A stretch of 51,232 bases of DNA from positions 1 through 51,232 of the forward strand of contig JAUCBJ010007269.1 in the NCBI GenBank assembly GCA_032718475.1, read 5' to 3'. The notes under the pieces were generated by a model. It was not told the DNA's origin, searched no databases, and worked only from the letters and a program-made list of their open reading frames with translations. Positions 1 through 11,343 of this stretch are shown in pieces (the stretch's first letter is position 1; the number at the start of each line of letters is the position of its first letter). This DNA comes from Nemertoderma westbladi (Eukaryota > Xenacoelomorpha > Nemertodermatida > Nemertodermatidae). Made by a program: the position numbers and the translations under genes.

Positions 1-1745
1 ACCATCTACTCCACTGGCATGATTGGTCTTAATATTCTTTGCAGCAGCCTTACTACTTCAGCGAAGAAGATATCGCCAATGGGAATATCTGGGAGTACAG
101 ACTCAGACACTTTTACTTCTATAAAGTTATCAGGCAATACCCTGTCATTAAAGAGGAGCTTTTCAAAGTGGGCCTTCCAACCATTGAGGCGATCGGCTAG
201 TGATTCAGCCTTAATCTTGGTGGTTGGTTGGCTTTTCCACCCAGTAAGCAAGTTGATCTATTTCCATGCCAAGGATGATTGCCTGCTGTCATCAGCATCT
301 GTGATGGCATCAACCTCTTGGTTTATTAGCTGTTGTAAATTAACAGAGTACTGCCTGTTCAGGGACCTAGATGCAGCCTTAACTGCTTGGCCGCTGTAGT
401 CTGTTTGAGTTGGGACTCTTTCTGCGCCTTATAGAGGTCATTTTGGCACTTCTGAATTTTGTTGTCAGTTCAGGGGGCCCTTTTCCTGTTTTGAGGGTAT
501 ACAGGAACTGTTTCTGCAGCTGCTAACTTAACTGCTTCTGTGAAGGCAGTATAGCCCTCGCAGTGATCTGCCACATCAGAGGCAAGAACCTCATACCTGT
601 TGCTCAGCTGTAGTGTGATGCTGGATCTCACACTTGGCTGTTGCAACAGAGAGGACCAGTCATGCCGCAGCAAGGCAGATTTTGTAGTTCTGCTAGCACG
701 CAGACTAAGTCTTACCTTGGCCACAATAAGGTGGTGATGTCTGGAGAAGGGTCGAAGTGTAAATGCATTACAGTCTTGTATAGAGCTCCTTTATTTCCTA
801 TGAAACAGAATACGGTCTATCTGGGACTTGTGACCACTGGGTCCACTATGAGTCCATAGCTTTTCAGTTTGCTTCTTGAACTGGGTTGCAACCAAGGTGT
901 ACTAAATAACAGGTCATGCAGCGAGCGGATTGCTGAAATTAGCGGAGGCTGATCGTTTCCCTATTTATGGAACTGATTTCATAATTGGATAGTCATAATT
1001 GGAAATTATCGTAATTCCCGTCACCATGGAAACGGGATTGAAAAAAAATGAAAATGTAAAATAATTTGATAGACTTTTATTCCCTTTACTCATATACCAA
1101 ATCTCAAGAACATAATCCATTGTCGTTTTGAATTACAGGCACTCGAAATATAAATTTTGCACCCGGTTACCTTGGCAACTACAAGATAAAAATTCCAGAA
1201 AGACATTTTATTACATTGCTATGAATCCTAGTCATCATATCCACCTAACCAAAGTTGCATAAGAGAGGTTTCTACGAAAATATTATGAAAATAGTGTCAT
1301 AAATAGGGAAACGATTGGCCTCCGCTAATTTCAGGAATCCGCTCGCTGCATGACCTGTTATTTAGTACACCTTGGTTGCAACCGAAAACAATCCATTTAC
1401 AGAGATAAAATCCTGATAATGGATGGAATTTCGGTTAACACTATTGCTATAGAAACAGGGTGATGTAGGTGATTATTGCAAACTTGCATTATAGTCTCCC
1501 AGGAATGTTAAGAATGCATGCTGCTCCATTCCATCAGTAGCTGCTTGCAGATTGTGGTAGAAATTTTCCACCTCCTCTACAGGGGCAACACTAATTGGAG
1601 AATAGCATACAATCAGAACCACCTTAGGAAACTTCTTAGCCAGTCTTCCAGCTCCCTGCCCAAATCGGGCTAAATACTCGAAATATTCATTAAACTCACC
1701 GAGTTTGGTCCTTAGATTACCTTGGTCTACCGTGTGGTTGAATAT
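1..1745 (-). pseudogene. RTE/CFDP2-like non-LTR retrotransposon fragment (endonuclease and linker)
   Basis: Read on the minus strand, pieces of one LINE ORF2 appear in order. An endonuclease-like stretch lies near 1490-1710 (FLGDYNASLQ resembles the GDFNA motif), a late endonuclease part near 740-890 (SQIDRILF, then HHLIVAKVRLSL), and the endonuclease-RT linker at 6-724 (LSNRYEVLA, then LNGWKAHFEKLL). These motifs are typical of RTE-like elements often annotated as craniofacial development protein 2-like. The frame is broken by stops and shifts and by a 480-bp MITE at 894-1373. The RT would lie before base 1, outside the window. The order of parts and the direction are well supported; the exact clade is inferred. 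Confidence 0.75.
894..1373. mobile_element. 480-bp MITE with about 70-bp TIRs and 10-bp target duplication
   Basis: The left end AAGGTGTACTAAATAACAGG is mirrored at the right end by CCTGTTATTTAGTACACCTT, and the inverted match runs for about 70 bp with one- or two-base differences. GGTTGCAACC flanks both sides (884-893, 1374-1383). That decamer is itself a palindrome, so it could be a 10-bp TSD or the outermost TIR. No ORF lies inside. The insertion splits the LINE endonuclease. A 9-10 bp TSD would suggest a Mutator-like origin, but this is inference. Confidence 0.85.
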
Positions 1746-1929
1746 TCCTAAGTATTTGAATATTCTCCATCCATGGTGTAAGAGATCGTTAATCGTTAAT
1801 AATAGTGCATGTTAGCACTGAGACTGACTACAAGTATGATTGCCTAGTCACATGGGTTGGTTACGTTTTTGGCACAATCAGCTGTTACACTTACTGTATA
1901 ATATAATATGTATTATTAAATTCATTCAG

Positions 1930-2073
1930 GTACATTGTGGCACTTGGCTACTATATGTAGGCCCGAGTTTTACTCTTGACTACCTAATCCTTGAAACTGG
2001 TGACTATCCAACAGCTTTTGATTTCGACCCATTTTTCGATAACAAGATTGCTGCAATTCGACCTCTACCACAT
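1930..2073 (+). CDS. Beta/gamma-crystallin gene, exon encoding a Greek-key motif
   Basis: This 144-bp phase-0 exon is bounded by an acceptor (AAATTCATTCAG) and a strong donor (CAT then GTAAGT). It encodes 48 residues with the pattern GTWLLYVGPSFTLDYLIL, then GDYPTAFDFDPFFDNKIAAI and RPLPH. This matches a Greek-key motif of the beta/gamma-crystallin fold: W..Y..P.F, LE.G.YP, DNKI.S.RP. With the next exon (5351-5499) it would form one two-motif domain. The Ca-binding signature N/D-N/D-x-x-S/T-S reads DNKIAA here, so the serine/threonine ligands are missing. Whether this is a lens-type, AIM1-like or secreted protein cannot be told; other exons are not visible. The first upstream exon would lie before base 1. 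Confidence 0.85.
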
Positions 2074-5000
2074 GTAAGTTTTAATTTGACACATATGTAA
2101 ATACTTACATAGCTATTATGGTTAGATATGTATGGTGTACTACCAGGACAACTGAACCGCAATGAAAGGCCATTTACACTACAGTATAAAAAACGTGTTT
2201 ACTTGTACTGACGCGACGAAACTATCATATAATATTTCAAAACCCTGAAATTTAAATACGCCACAAATTATATCTTATTCAAATTATTCAAACAAATCAT
2301 ATTTTCATAAAAATATAACCGATGTCATTTGGCCAAATTAGAAAATTGTTAATATTCCCTCAAGAGGCTTAATAAGATTTTGTTAGGTGGAATATATAAT
2401 ATACAATATATAATTTATCAGATGAGAGAAACCTATTGGGGCTTGATATCTCAGAATGAGGTTTTTGGAGTTACATCCCTTTACCTTTTGAGGTCATAAT
2501 TACTGTTCCACACTCCTTGTCTTACAAAAAAAGTTACGGTTACAAACAGATACAACCTTGAAAAACTACAGAACTACTTACTAATATTAGTATAAAACAC
2601 AGGCATAAGATATTTTAACAGGAACCCAACTAAGGAACCTGCCAATCCCATATTAAACCTGCCAACCTAATCTATCAGCTCTAAGAGAATTCTAGGCAAT
2701 TATATTTTTTCTATAACCAGTAAACAGTTAACAGTAGGCCTAGCCTGCAGTAAATACTGAATTGTAGTCGATAGAGATATCATCTACTAAGGTTACAATA
2801 AAGTCACTACATACTATATGGTCAAGCCAGGATGTGGTAGTGTACGTGAAACACAGAAGTGCCTACCATAAAGAGGCCCCTTGTCTAGATTCACTGGGGA
2901 AGTCCCAAACACATTACTTGCAAGATAACCCGCTAAGGTGAGGTAGATCCTGTGTAGGCAATAGATGTTCTTGAAGTAAAATTATATTCGATATTATATA
3001 TTATATAGTCACAGAGCTTTAACAATACAGCATGACTAGGGCCATTCAAACCAAGACATCAGATGGTGGATCGGCGTTGTCATTTGATATCAGATCAGCC
3101 ACTAGACCACCAGTTTCTGTCACAGTTGAGGCAATATGGTCAGGTCAACCCCTGAATTCCTCGATGATATCATACCTGGCAAAGGGAACTCCAGTCAAAT
3201 GCCTCCTGGATTCAAACCAGTCTCGAACCATAGTACTGATTGGCCATTTATCTGCAGCAGAGTCTAAAGACTTCAGGATCAGGGCCTCGTTCCATGTGCA
3301 AGTGAGAAGAAAGGATTTGAATTTGCATCATCTGGTATCTGTTATAAGTTTTCTTTTTGTTACAAAACCAAATGCATCCAGTGCAAAGAAATCCAAATCT
3401 ACTTTAATATAATGCCAAATCTACCTCAAAGGATAGGCCAGCTTCATTTCTGGCATAAAAGACTATAGGCAGTGTTGATGTTGTATTCTATCCTGCACTG
3501 GTTACAACACGGTCACCTGATGTGGCTGATGGAAGCTTGTGAAACTGGTCTTCCATGTCATCCAATTCAATTCATCCCACTTCCATAGTTGTTGTCAGTG
3601 AGTGATTGACTGGCAGTAGTCTGTGCAGGTGCAGGCAGTTCTCCTGAAATGGGACCATCCACTCTCCGCACACGTATGTTGGTCGTTGATCCACCCTATA
3701 CTATTGCAGTATACAGTTGAGTTGACCCATTCAGTACCGGTGCCAGACCTGGTGCCAGTTTCTTTTCCAGTAATGCCACCCTGTCCTTCAGGGCACTGAG
3801 TTTCTAGGATAAGGCAGTATAAGTCTGAAGAAGCTGGATTAACTGGAGGTAATTTCGTGAAGTCATGCGCAACAAACCTGGGTTTGGGATCGAGGTTCGG
3901 ATAGAGGAGGAAGATTCAAATATGTTCAGGACTTCTGTAAATCGCAGTTTACTATCTCCTGTATGTCTTTGTCCACATTTTCTACACAACTCACGACCAT
4001 CTGGTATCCATCCATTCGAGGAGAATGCTCCTTCGTACTCCACAGAACTAAAACCTAGCCAACACACAAGGGTCTCTACCAAGCCATAAGTCATTGTGTC
4101 CTTTTGTGTGCCTTTTTGTGTCTGCAGCCATCCAAAGCAGAGAACGACATTTTCAAAAAGGGATGCACTGACTCCCATGGCATGTACATATATTTCACTA
4201 GTCTAATTCAGAAAGGAAAAAAAATTTCGATTGACTTTTTTCAGCACCAAAATTTCAGGTAGTGAACAATTTTTTAAAAATTTGAAAGTTATAATTTTCA
4301 GCTAATCGTTTTTGAATACAGGTTTTCTGGGGAAGTTTTCACCGTAAATTTTTTCACCTACAGTCCAAATGTCGTAGGAATTCAATGAATGATTACAAAA
4401 ATACAGTGGGTGAGCCGAATCAGCCATCCTCAGTGCTGCCAATGGTCTAAACTAAACACCCCCAATGCTAATAGAGGGTTAAAATCTATGACTACTGGCA
4501 GAGTGGTACCAACAACTGCACTGCAATGTCTATATACAAAAGTGTTAAATAAAAAGTGTAATCTAGAAAAAATGTATTCCTTTTTTAACTTTTTTGAAAA
4601 AGTGTAAAATGCTACTACTACTAATTGGATGACGCATACTTGGACAGAGGAAATGAGATCCTTCCAGGCTTCCCGATTCTCCATGACTCCGTAATTTCGT
4701 TTTTCACAAGTTCAGTATCCCTTTCAAACTGGTCTATATTGTTATATACATATATGTTATAACCGGTCATCCATGGGTACCCTTTCTATGTGTTGGTTGC
4801 CAGAAAAGTACATCTGGTATGAACTCGTCTTTACTTCTCCAGCAGTGCCCTCTGAATCTTAATCAGCATTCACAGTGGGTGGTTGATACAGGTGGTATAG
4901 TTAGTACCATAGAGCTCGGCGTTCGTCATAGGTTGTTCCAGCTGATGTTTAGGGTTTCCCATAATAGTCTTGTGTAGCAACCCTCAATTCGGTGTTCAAG

Positions 5001-5350
5001 TGATTTCGTCAGTGTCCAGATCTCACCTCGGATAAAAAAAAATACACTTGTGGCTGTGGTTCAAAAGAACTTATTCTTCATGTGCATGGAGAGATCTGAT
5101 TTCCAGATGGTATCCATTTTTGATAGAGCTACCCAAGCCTTTGCTTTCCTAACTTCTATGTCCTTTTTGCCTATGTCTATGTCCTGAACTTCTGTCTCAC
5201 AATATAATAATCCAAGTAATGTGCTAGAAATCCCCAAACCTAGATAACATAAGTTTTTGTAGAAATTTGTCTCATATTTAATCCATAATGCACTGCATTA
5301 TGGATTGCAGTATAGTTTAATATAACCAATTATTGCATTTTTAACCTTAG
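2074..5350 (+). other. Intron of the crystallin gene
   Basis: The 3.3-kb interval between two phase-matched exons is AT-rich. It contains a LINE 3' end on the minus strand (about 4630-5215). ORFs at 3032-3412 (plus) and 3804-4178 (minus) showed no family I recognise and have no splice or codon support; they may be decayed transposon sequence. Nothing else supportable was seen. Confidence 0.7.
4630..5215 (-). pseudogene. RTE-like LINE 3' end (C-terminal of ORF2)
   Basis: The minus strand gives, with frame shifts, EIWTLTKSLEHRIEG, ETLNISWNN, LFWQPTHRKGTHG and finally MENREAWKDLISSV before a stop near 4630. This is the usual order at the C terminus of RTE/CFDP2-like reverse transcriptases (YGCETWTLTK..., LFW.P.HGKR..G, DREAWR.LI). 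It is a 5'-truncated, decayed copy inside the crystallin intron and may belong to the same family as the fragment at 1-1745. Confidence 0.75.
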
Positions 5351-5499
5351 GATGGCATAATGGTGTTTGACTTTGAAAATTTTGGTGGAAATACAAAGAT
5401 TTTCACTGATGATGAACAAAACTTAGCAACACATCATGGAATTGTAAATGACAAAATTGCATCTGTCATTGTGATCGAGGGAGTGTGGAAGCTTTACCG
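5351..5499 (+). CDS. Beta/gamma-crystallin gene, exon encoding the second Greek-key motif
   Basis: This 149-bp exon has acceptor CCTTAG and donor CCG then GTAAGT. It starts in phase 0, matching the end of exon 1930-2073, and ends after two bases of a codon. The 49 residues include MVFDFENFGGNTKIF, then NLATHHGIVNDKIASVIVI and EGVWKLY. The F-x4-F-x-G and NDKI-x-S-x-V signatures are diagnostic of beta/gamma-crystallin motifs. The Ca-binding site reads NDKIAS, with alanine where S/T is usual. The downstream exon was not found before the BEL element at 10066, so the next intron may be very long or the rest may lie beyond the transposons. Confidence 0.88.
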
Positions 5500-6834
5500 G
5501 TAAGTTGATCTTAACTATGGTGGAAAAAGATGGCAAATATCGGAAATTAATGTATTTTTTGGAAAGCCATCTACTTATGGGATTTTAAGGTTAATCTCAT
5601 AATATGCAGCACTGCCTAAACTGTAGAAAAGAAAATATTAAAATTAATACAGTCCCACCATGTCAACTCAAGCCACTGGGTGAATGATTCTCGTGTATGG
5701 GGGTGGGGATGGGGGCGGCATAGAGGAAGATAGGTCTTCGAGGTAAAAGATAAAAGGCATAGGATTGTACACTTCCATTTTGTCTGAAAAGCACATTGGA
5801 TTAATGGTAATATCATTTTAAGAGCACCACAGATCCATTTGATGTCAACCTGCCCCTGTCACCCAGTGGAAGCTCTTACGCTCTGTAGATGGACTCCATC
5901 CTACACTCCCAATTTCCAGATACCACGTCCCGAGCACTGGCAAACCCCACTGACCTTGCATATGCAGGGGCCTGTTTCCAAGCCATTTCAACAGAGAGTC
6001 TAGGCCTACATTTCCTAAATAAGAAATTAAGGCTTTTCTTGGAGTACTGGATTTGGGTTTGTATGGCTTCAGGTCCTTCACCCTGTCCCACCACTGCTGA
6101 CCCATTTGGGGACCATCGCATTGGCTGTGGCAGTGAGGGAGACAGAATCACCCCACATGACTCACTCCAGAATGATATCTTCCAATGAAGCCTGGCGTTC
6201 AAGTGCCCCAGAGTGAATTAATGTCCTTTATTGATCTCTGGCTCCCATAGTCGCTCTGCTGACGTGTATCTCCAAAAATGGAAGAAGGGTCAGCCCATGG
6301 CTCTGGACATCACTTTTATAACCTCCTCATCATTCCTGAAGCATCTCACATGCAATCACAACATCTGGCCATGCACTCACGATTGCCAAAGAGCGACTCG
6401 CCGCCCACTTGGAGGAGTGCCGCAACTCATGTGATTCACAGCCCCTTGTGGTGGAGGCTCTGGGAGGATTGGATTCCCACTCAAATGAAATCCTTCAGGA
6501 ATTCGCGCATCTGCAGAGTGTGCCATGGCATTCCTGTGTCCAACTCAGTCAAGCACCAGAACAAGTTGTTTTTAGAATTACATAAGAACCGCATATCCGA
6601 CTAGCTAATGTTCAAGGCCTACCTACCTAATGCAGGTCATGCGATTGTGGGACATGGAGGCAGACATGGAGACCTACTTTGCAAATTAATTATTTTTAAT
6701 TACTTTATGCTTGTTTTAAAGCCAATAAAGAGTTACAGCATGGTCCTATATTCCGGGGGGAGTAGAGAGGAGCAGTGGGGGTCTAAGGATACGTACTATA
6801 GTCGGGATGATGGGAAGTAGATGGGGAAAACTAG
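5500..6834. other. Unrecognised region
   Basis: Overlapping ORFs on both strands (5845-6202 minus, 6278-6604 plus) are open for about 100 codons. Their translations show no motif I recognise, and the GC content is higher than in the flanks, as in decayed transposon coding DNA. No gene call is made. Confidence 0.4.
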
Positions 6835-7465
6835 TATTAAGTTTTAGAGGGAGCCTGCGTACACCATAGCATTCAAGTTTATTTAGTAGGATTTTATGGT
6901 TGATTGTATCGAAAGCCTTTTTCAGATCAATGCAAATAGCGCAGGTTGTGTGTTTCTGGTCTAGTGCTTATGAATTTTTTCAATGACTGAGAGGAGGGCA
7001 TGCGATGTGGATGTTTCAGGGTGAAAACCATATTGAGAATTTACAGTATGAAGTATTTTGAGAGGTCTGTTGGATCTTCGGTTTTAAAGGATGGAATAAT
7101 TTTAGCTATTTGCAGTGATTTGGGGAAAAATCCCAGGGTTATAGAGAGGTTTATCAGGCTACTTAGATGGATATATATAGGTATATAGCTGCCAGTAGAA
7201 TAAGTTTGGTAGAGAAAGAGTCGTTGGTTGCTGATTTAGGATTAATATGTAATAGTAAATACACTACTTCTATAGGCGTAGTTTCTGTTAGAGAGAATAA
7301 ATTAGGTCATCGATTCGATTGAGGAATGTGGCCTAGCAGGGAGCGATTATAGGTCGGTAATGTATTATTTAATTTAGTACCTATAGTAGAAAAGTGTTCA
7401 TTTAGGATGTTTGCGATTTTAGTAGGATCTCGAGTGGTTTCTATTTTATGATATTTTACTTTTTT
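6835..7465 (-). pseudogene. CR1/Jockey-like LINE, reverse transcriptase fragment
   Basis: Minus-strand pieces read, in order: DPTKIANILNEHFSTIG, PNLFSLTETTPIEV, LINLSITLGFFPKSLQIAKI, IPSFKTEDPTDLSKY, then YGFHPETSTSHALLSVIEKI and a degenerate domain A region. These are the conserved RT linker and RT domains 1-3 of CR1/Jockey-type elements (compare LINLSL..G.FP..LK.A.V.P.FK). Stops and a deletion between SKY and YGF show it is dead. The endonuclease part of the same element lies at 8801-9890, separated by AT-rich DNA. Confidence 0.78.
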
Positions 7466-8800
7466 ATTTATTTATTTATTTCCTCGATAAGCAATAACAA
7501 TAATAATATTGATATACACACAGATTCCCAACTATAATATAAAGCAAAAAGAAAATGTTCAAAAATATACTTCTTTTTGATTATAAATGAATCTGCTGGA
7601 CATGGTGGGGGTAAACTGCCACTATAGCTACATGCTAGTGCAGCTTCAGTCTACCACCAATAATTGGAGGAAAGGAGTCTGAAAAAAGTAAAGAAAACAT
7701 TTTGACCAAATGGAAATATTTTGACCAATAATACCAAGAAACTGAAAATAACCTTCGAAGGGACCAAACCTGGAAGAACATCTTAGACAGAGGGAGGGAT
7801 TTTGGCAATGTACATTAGGAACAATTGCTCCATGGGGAATCAACTCCATAAATGAAGCAATATCGAATAATAAAGGAGTTAATGTCTACAAGGATTGGTG
7901 AATGATAGAGAATATTCAAAACTAAACATATTTATAATACAGGCTAGCTAGGTTGCTAGGAAACTACAGTATAATTTAAATAGAACATAAGTGCAAAATG
8001 CTAATAATTGATTAAATTACCCGTAAACCTGAAAATTTGCAAAAGAGTAGCTATATTTTTTAAGTGACTGAGTGGTTTATATTTATTTATTGAAAAATAT
8101 AATATAGAGAAATATTTATTTGTAAGCCACCTGACACACATATGGTTAGAGTTGAAAGAGATTTTAAAATATATAGTTTATGTTATTATGTAGTATATAT
8201 ATATATGTAGTATATATTGTGTAGATTTATTAGTGCCTAGATCATCATGTATAGTGCGCTTTAAAAATACAATTATTATTATTATTATTATTTTAGCAGA
8301 ATAGTTTATTTTAGCAAAATTTTATAATTGCAAAGGATGTAGTGTAATCCCTAAGGAAATCCTAATTGATTTGGTGATAATATTTTGAATTTGCATAGAT
8401 ATGAAATGAATTGAGAATAAATATCTTTTTCACGTATTTTTTTTTTTATTTTTTTTTTTTAATAGATGCATGAATCAGCAAGATGATTAATAATTATAGT
8501 TTTATATAACGAATTAAGTAACACGACAAGTACCACGAATTTAAACCCAACAGTGACAATAGACCTCAAATACAATTGATTAATTTTTTTTTTCTACCAT
8601 GTTGGAATATCAAGGTTTATTAATGAATAAATGAATCAAATATATATTATAACAATTACACTTGATGAATATTAAACTAAGTCGTACCAAATAAATATTA
8701 ATATCGTTATTTTAACATAAAATTTGAGTAAAACTACTATTTCTTGTATAAATATTGTTAAATTTTTAGATTTATTAAGTGCTGAATTTATTATTAGTCA
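7466..8800. other. AT-rich interruption of the LINE, with microsatellites
   Basis: Very AT-rich DNA separates the endonuclease and RT halves of the CR1-like LINE. It has an (ATTT)n run at about 7470-7487, an (ATT)n run at 8272-8296 and T-rich tracts near 8440-8461 and 8585. No ORF or TIR was recognised. It is probably a later insertion, but its ends were not found. Confidence 0.5.
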
Positions 8801-9890
8801 CGTTTTTCGTATGTTTTTGGAGTTTATTTTAAGTTGTTTAGCGTAGTATTGTTTCTCAGCGGCTCGTAGTGTACTAGTGAGTTTGTTTCTTCTGTAAGTA
8901 GTAAATGTGATGTGGTTTGGTTAGCTTTACTGTAATTGGGTGTTTAATATAGTACCTGAAAAGTGGTCATTATAAAATACATGTCAAATTGTTCTTTTTT
9001 GGGGTTGTGGGTGAAGTGTAGCTCCAAGGGGATGGCGATTCGATATTACCTAAAAAAAATTTGGCAGTTAAATTTTGAGTAGTCAAACATTGTATAATTT
9101 ATCTGAGAATTAAAATAGTATTTGTAGTTTTGAAACATAGTGAAGGTCGATTGGTGGTCAGAAGATCCAATTTTTATATTAAATGTTCAAGATGTTGTAG
9201 CTTGTAGTAGTTATATTTGTTATAATGTGATCGATACAGGATTTACTCCAGGGGGTAACTCGGGTAGGATCGTGTATTAGTTGAATAAAACATAGGTGTT
9301 TAGGATGTTTATGTATTCAGTAGGTTTGTCTTTAGAAGTTGGTAGTAAATCAATGTTAGTGTCACCAGTAATAATTACATCGCATCGGGTGTTAGCTAGA
9401 GTAGAGAGAGTCGAGTCTAGAAGAGTGAAAAAATCGTTGCGTTTCATCGTTTCCAGTCGGTATAGAGTTCCTATAAGTAAATGTTTGGATTTGGGGCATT
9501 TAATTTCGATCCTTGAGATTTCAAGGTGACTCATTTTGAAATCTTGTCTTTCCAAAGCCTCAAAATGTTTCTTCACATATATTGCTGTGCCACCCCTGTC
9601 AAGTTAACCTTTATGTTAACGTTTATGATAAGTTAACGATTATCTATATGGTGATTTGTAGCCATTTGTTTTTAATTGGTCTATGTTTGAGAGTCTATGT
9701 TAGTAGACATGAGCCGCAGGGTAAATGAAAATGATTATTACAAATAGAGCAACTAAAATTATAGTCAGAGGGTTCGAATCTCGAGAAGCAGAAAGAACAA
9801 GATTGTATTATGTGGGGCATGGGAACAGAGGGAGGGGGGAAGTGAGATGGGTTATAGAAAATAACGATACACAAAACCATATACAAGAAT
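8801..9890 (-). pseudogene. CR1-like LINE, PHD finger and endonuclease part
   Basis: On the minus strand a cysteine-rich stretch at about 9695-9800 reads CSFCFSRFEPSDYNFSCSIC then NNHFHLPC, the spacing of a PHD-type zinc finger. After a short degenerate gap comes RGGTAIYVKKHFEAL and an AP endonuclease-like segment at 9277-9576 (LLIGTLYRLE, DVIITGDTNIDLL). A linker tail (NQTTSHLLLTEETNSLVHYE) follows near 8830-8940. PHD fingers upstream of the endonuclease are known in some CR1/L2-like LINEs. The element is interrupted and carries stops. Confidence 0.75.
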
Positions 9891-10005
9891 AAAAACTGCA
9901 ACAGAACACAGAAACACTATATACGATATCCCACGTGAGGTACCAAATAACATACACTAACTACCTACAAAGTACTGACTGGGTGAGAATTGCTGCCAAA
10001 AAATT

Positions 10006-10046
10006 ATAATAGTAGAGGATTTCTTCGTGTCCTCTACTATATTAGC
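10006..10046. repeat. Short hairpin next to the BEL 3' LTR
   Basis: AATAGTAGAGGA is followed after a 10-base spacer by TCCTCTACTATATT, an almost perfect inverted repeat. It lies 20 bp outside the TG...CA end of the LTR, so it belongs to the flank or to an older element. No function is assigned. Confidence 0.6.
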
Positions 10047-10065
10047 AAATATTTTCAATAAAATA

Positions 10066-11265
10066 TGTTCGCGCTTTTGAAGACCTTTAGCAGTTTAACC
10101 TGCCAAAATTTATATGTCTTTTAGTTAATTAAAACACCTTTAGCATACGACAATATTTTATGCTAATAAACAAAACATTACCCGAAGTCAGCCCATGCGC
10201 GATCATTCACCCGATGGATCTACACCCGGGAGGCTGAATTCGGCTGCTTAAATTTTATTATTGCAGTGTAAGGTTGCAGTGTAAACTTACTGTATTATTC
10301 GATTGATCGTTATTAATTAATTTCTGACAGATATTATTGGCTTTCGGGAAATATTAACAGTTCCTTTAGGACGTGGCGCTCTATCTATTTAAACAGGGCT
10401 AGGACTTATACCAAACGCAACGATACTGCTTATGATTAAAGTATAAGGCGCATTCTTTAGGAAATGCTTTGTTACCAATCACAATCATGCACACTATTCT
10501 GCCGACCGTCAGTAAATTTGATCACACATAAAGAGAGCAACAATTGACTCATGTAGGGTCTGCTAAATAACATTAGATTCAATACACACCACATTAATAT
10601 AAATCGCAATTGTTATATATAGCCCGTCTCTCTAACCTGTAGTGTATCAAGAAAATTGGGAATTTTGGGTGATTTATCCGTATTCTCCAAAGAGCAATAT
10701 TTCCATCAACAAATAGATACAATTAATAACTGACGGTAAATAACAGTACAAACAATATGATTAATAGTGAGTTAATTAGATCAGATAAGATTGATTGATT
10801 AGTTGATTAGATAACAGTTTATACTTTCGATAATTTAAGCAGTTTTACTAGAGTTCTTCCCAAAAAGCCGGTGTTATGGCGAAAATGGGAACACAACAAC
10901 AGAATCATATAAAATCATATGACTACTAGCTATACGAGGATACCAACTACCCTTATTCCACAAAGCTCCCGTTCAACACAGAGGATGAGCAGTGAGATAG
11001 GAAATTCAGTTCAGTAGCTCTGGGATAGGTCGAAATCAACGCCCACTCAAATTCTATTGGCCGATACGGACAGCAGGGCTTAGGCAACCTCCCTAGGCTG
11101 GTTGGCCGATTAAACTGAGCCCAGATACCTCCGTACAGCACATCAGCCAATAAGCTGGTAGCTTGCACTATTTTACCTATAGCTCCCTTTTAGAGTATTC
11201 TAGCGACCGGGGGGGAACTGGCCAGCAAAGGCAAACGTATCAGTTATCCCACAAAAGCTTTTACA
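10066..11265 (-). repeat. 3' LTR of the minus-strand BEL/Pao element
   Basis: The plus strand starts TGTTCGCGCTTTT and ends AAAAGCTTTTACA, so the LTR read on minus has the TGTAAAAGCTTTT...GCGCGAACA form. It aligns end to end with the reverse complement of the LTR at 34243-35473 (about 1200 versus 1231 bp) but with clear divergence, so the two elements are different subfamilies. It is directly preceded in element orientation by the purine-rich TGGGAGCGG tract. Confidence 0.88.
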
Positions 11266-11343
11266 CCGCTCCCAGAAAATGGGATTTAAGTCTATAAAAT
11301 ATACAAAATCACAGTTTCTAAAATATAAAAATACTCTAAACAG

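Noticed and set aside
3804-4178. 124-aa minus-strand ORF in the crystallin intron
   Set aside because: One CxxC..H-like patch (CRKCGQRH) but no recognisable family, and an overlapping ORF on the other strand.
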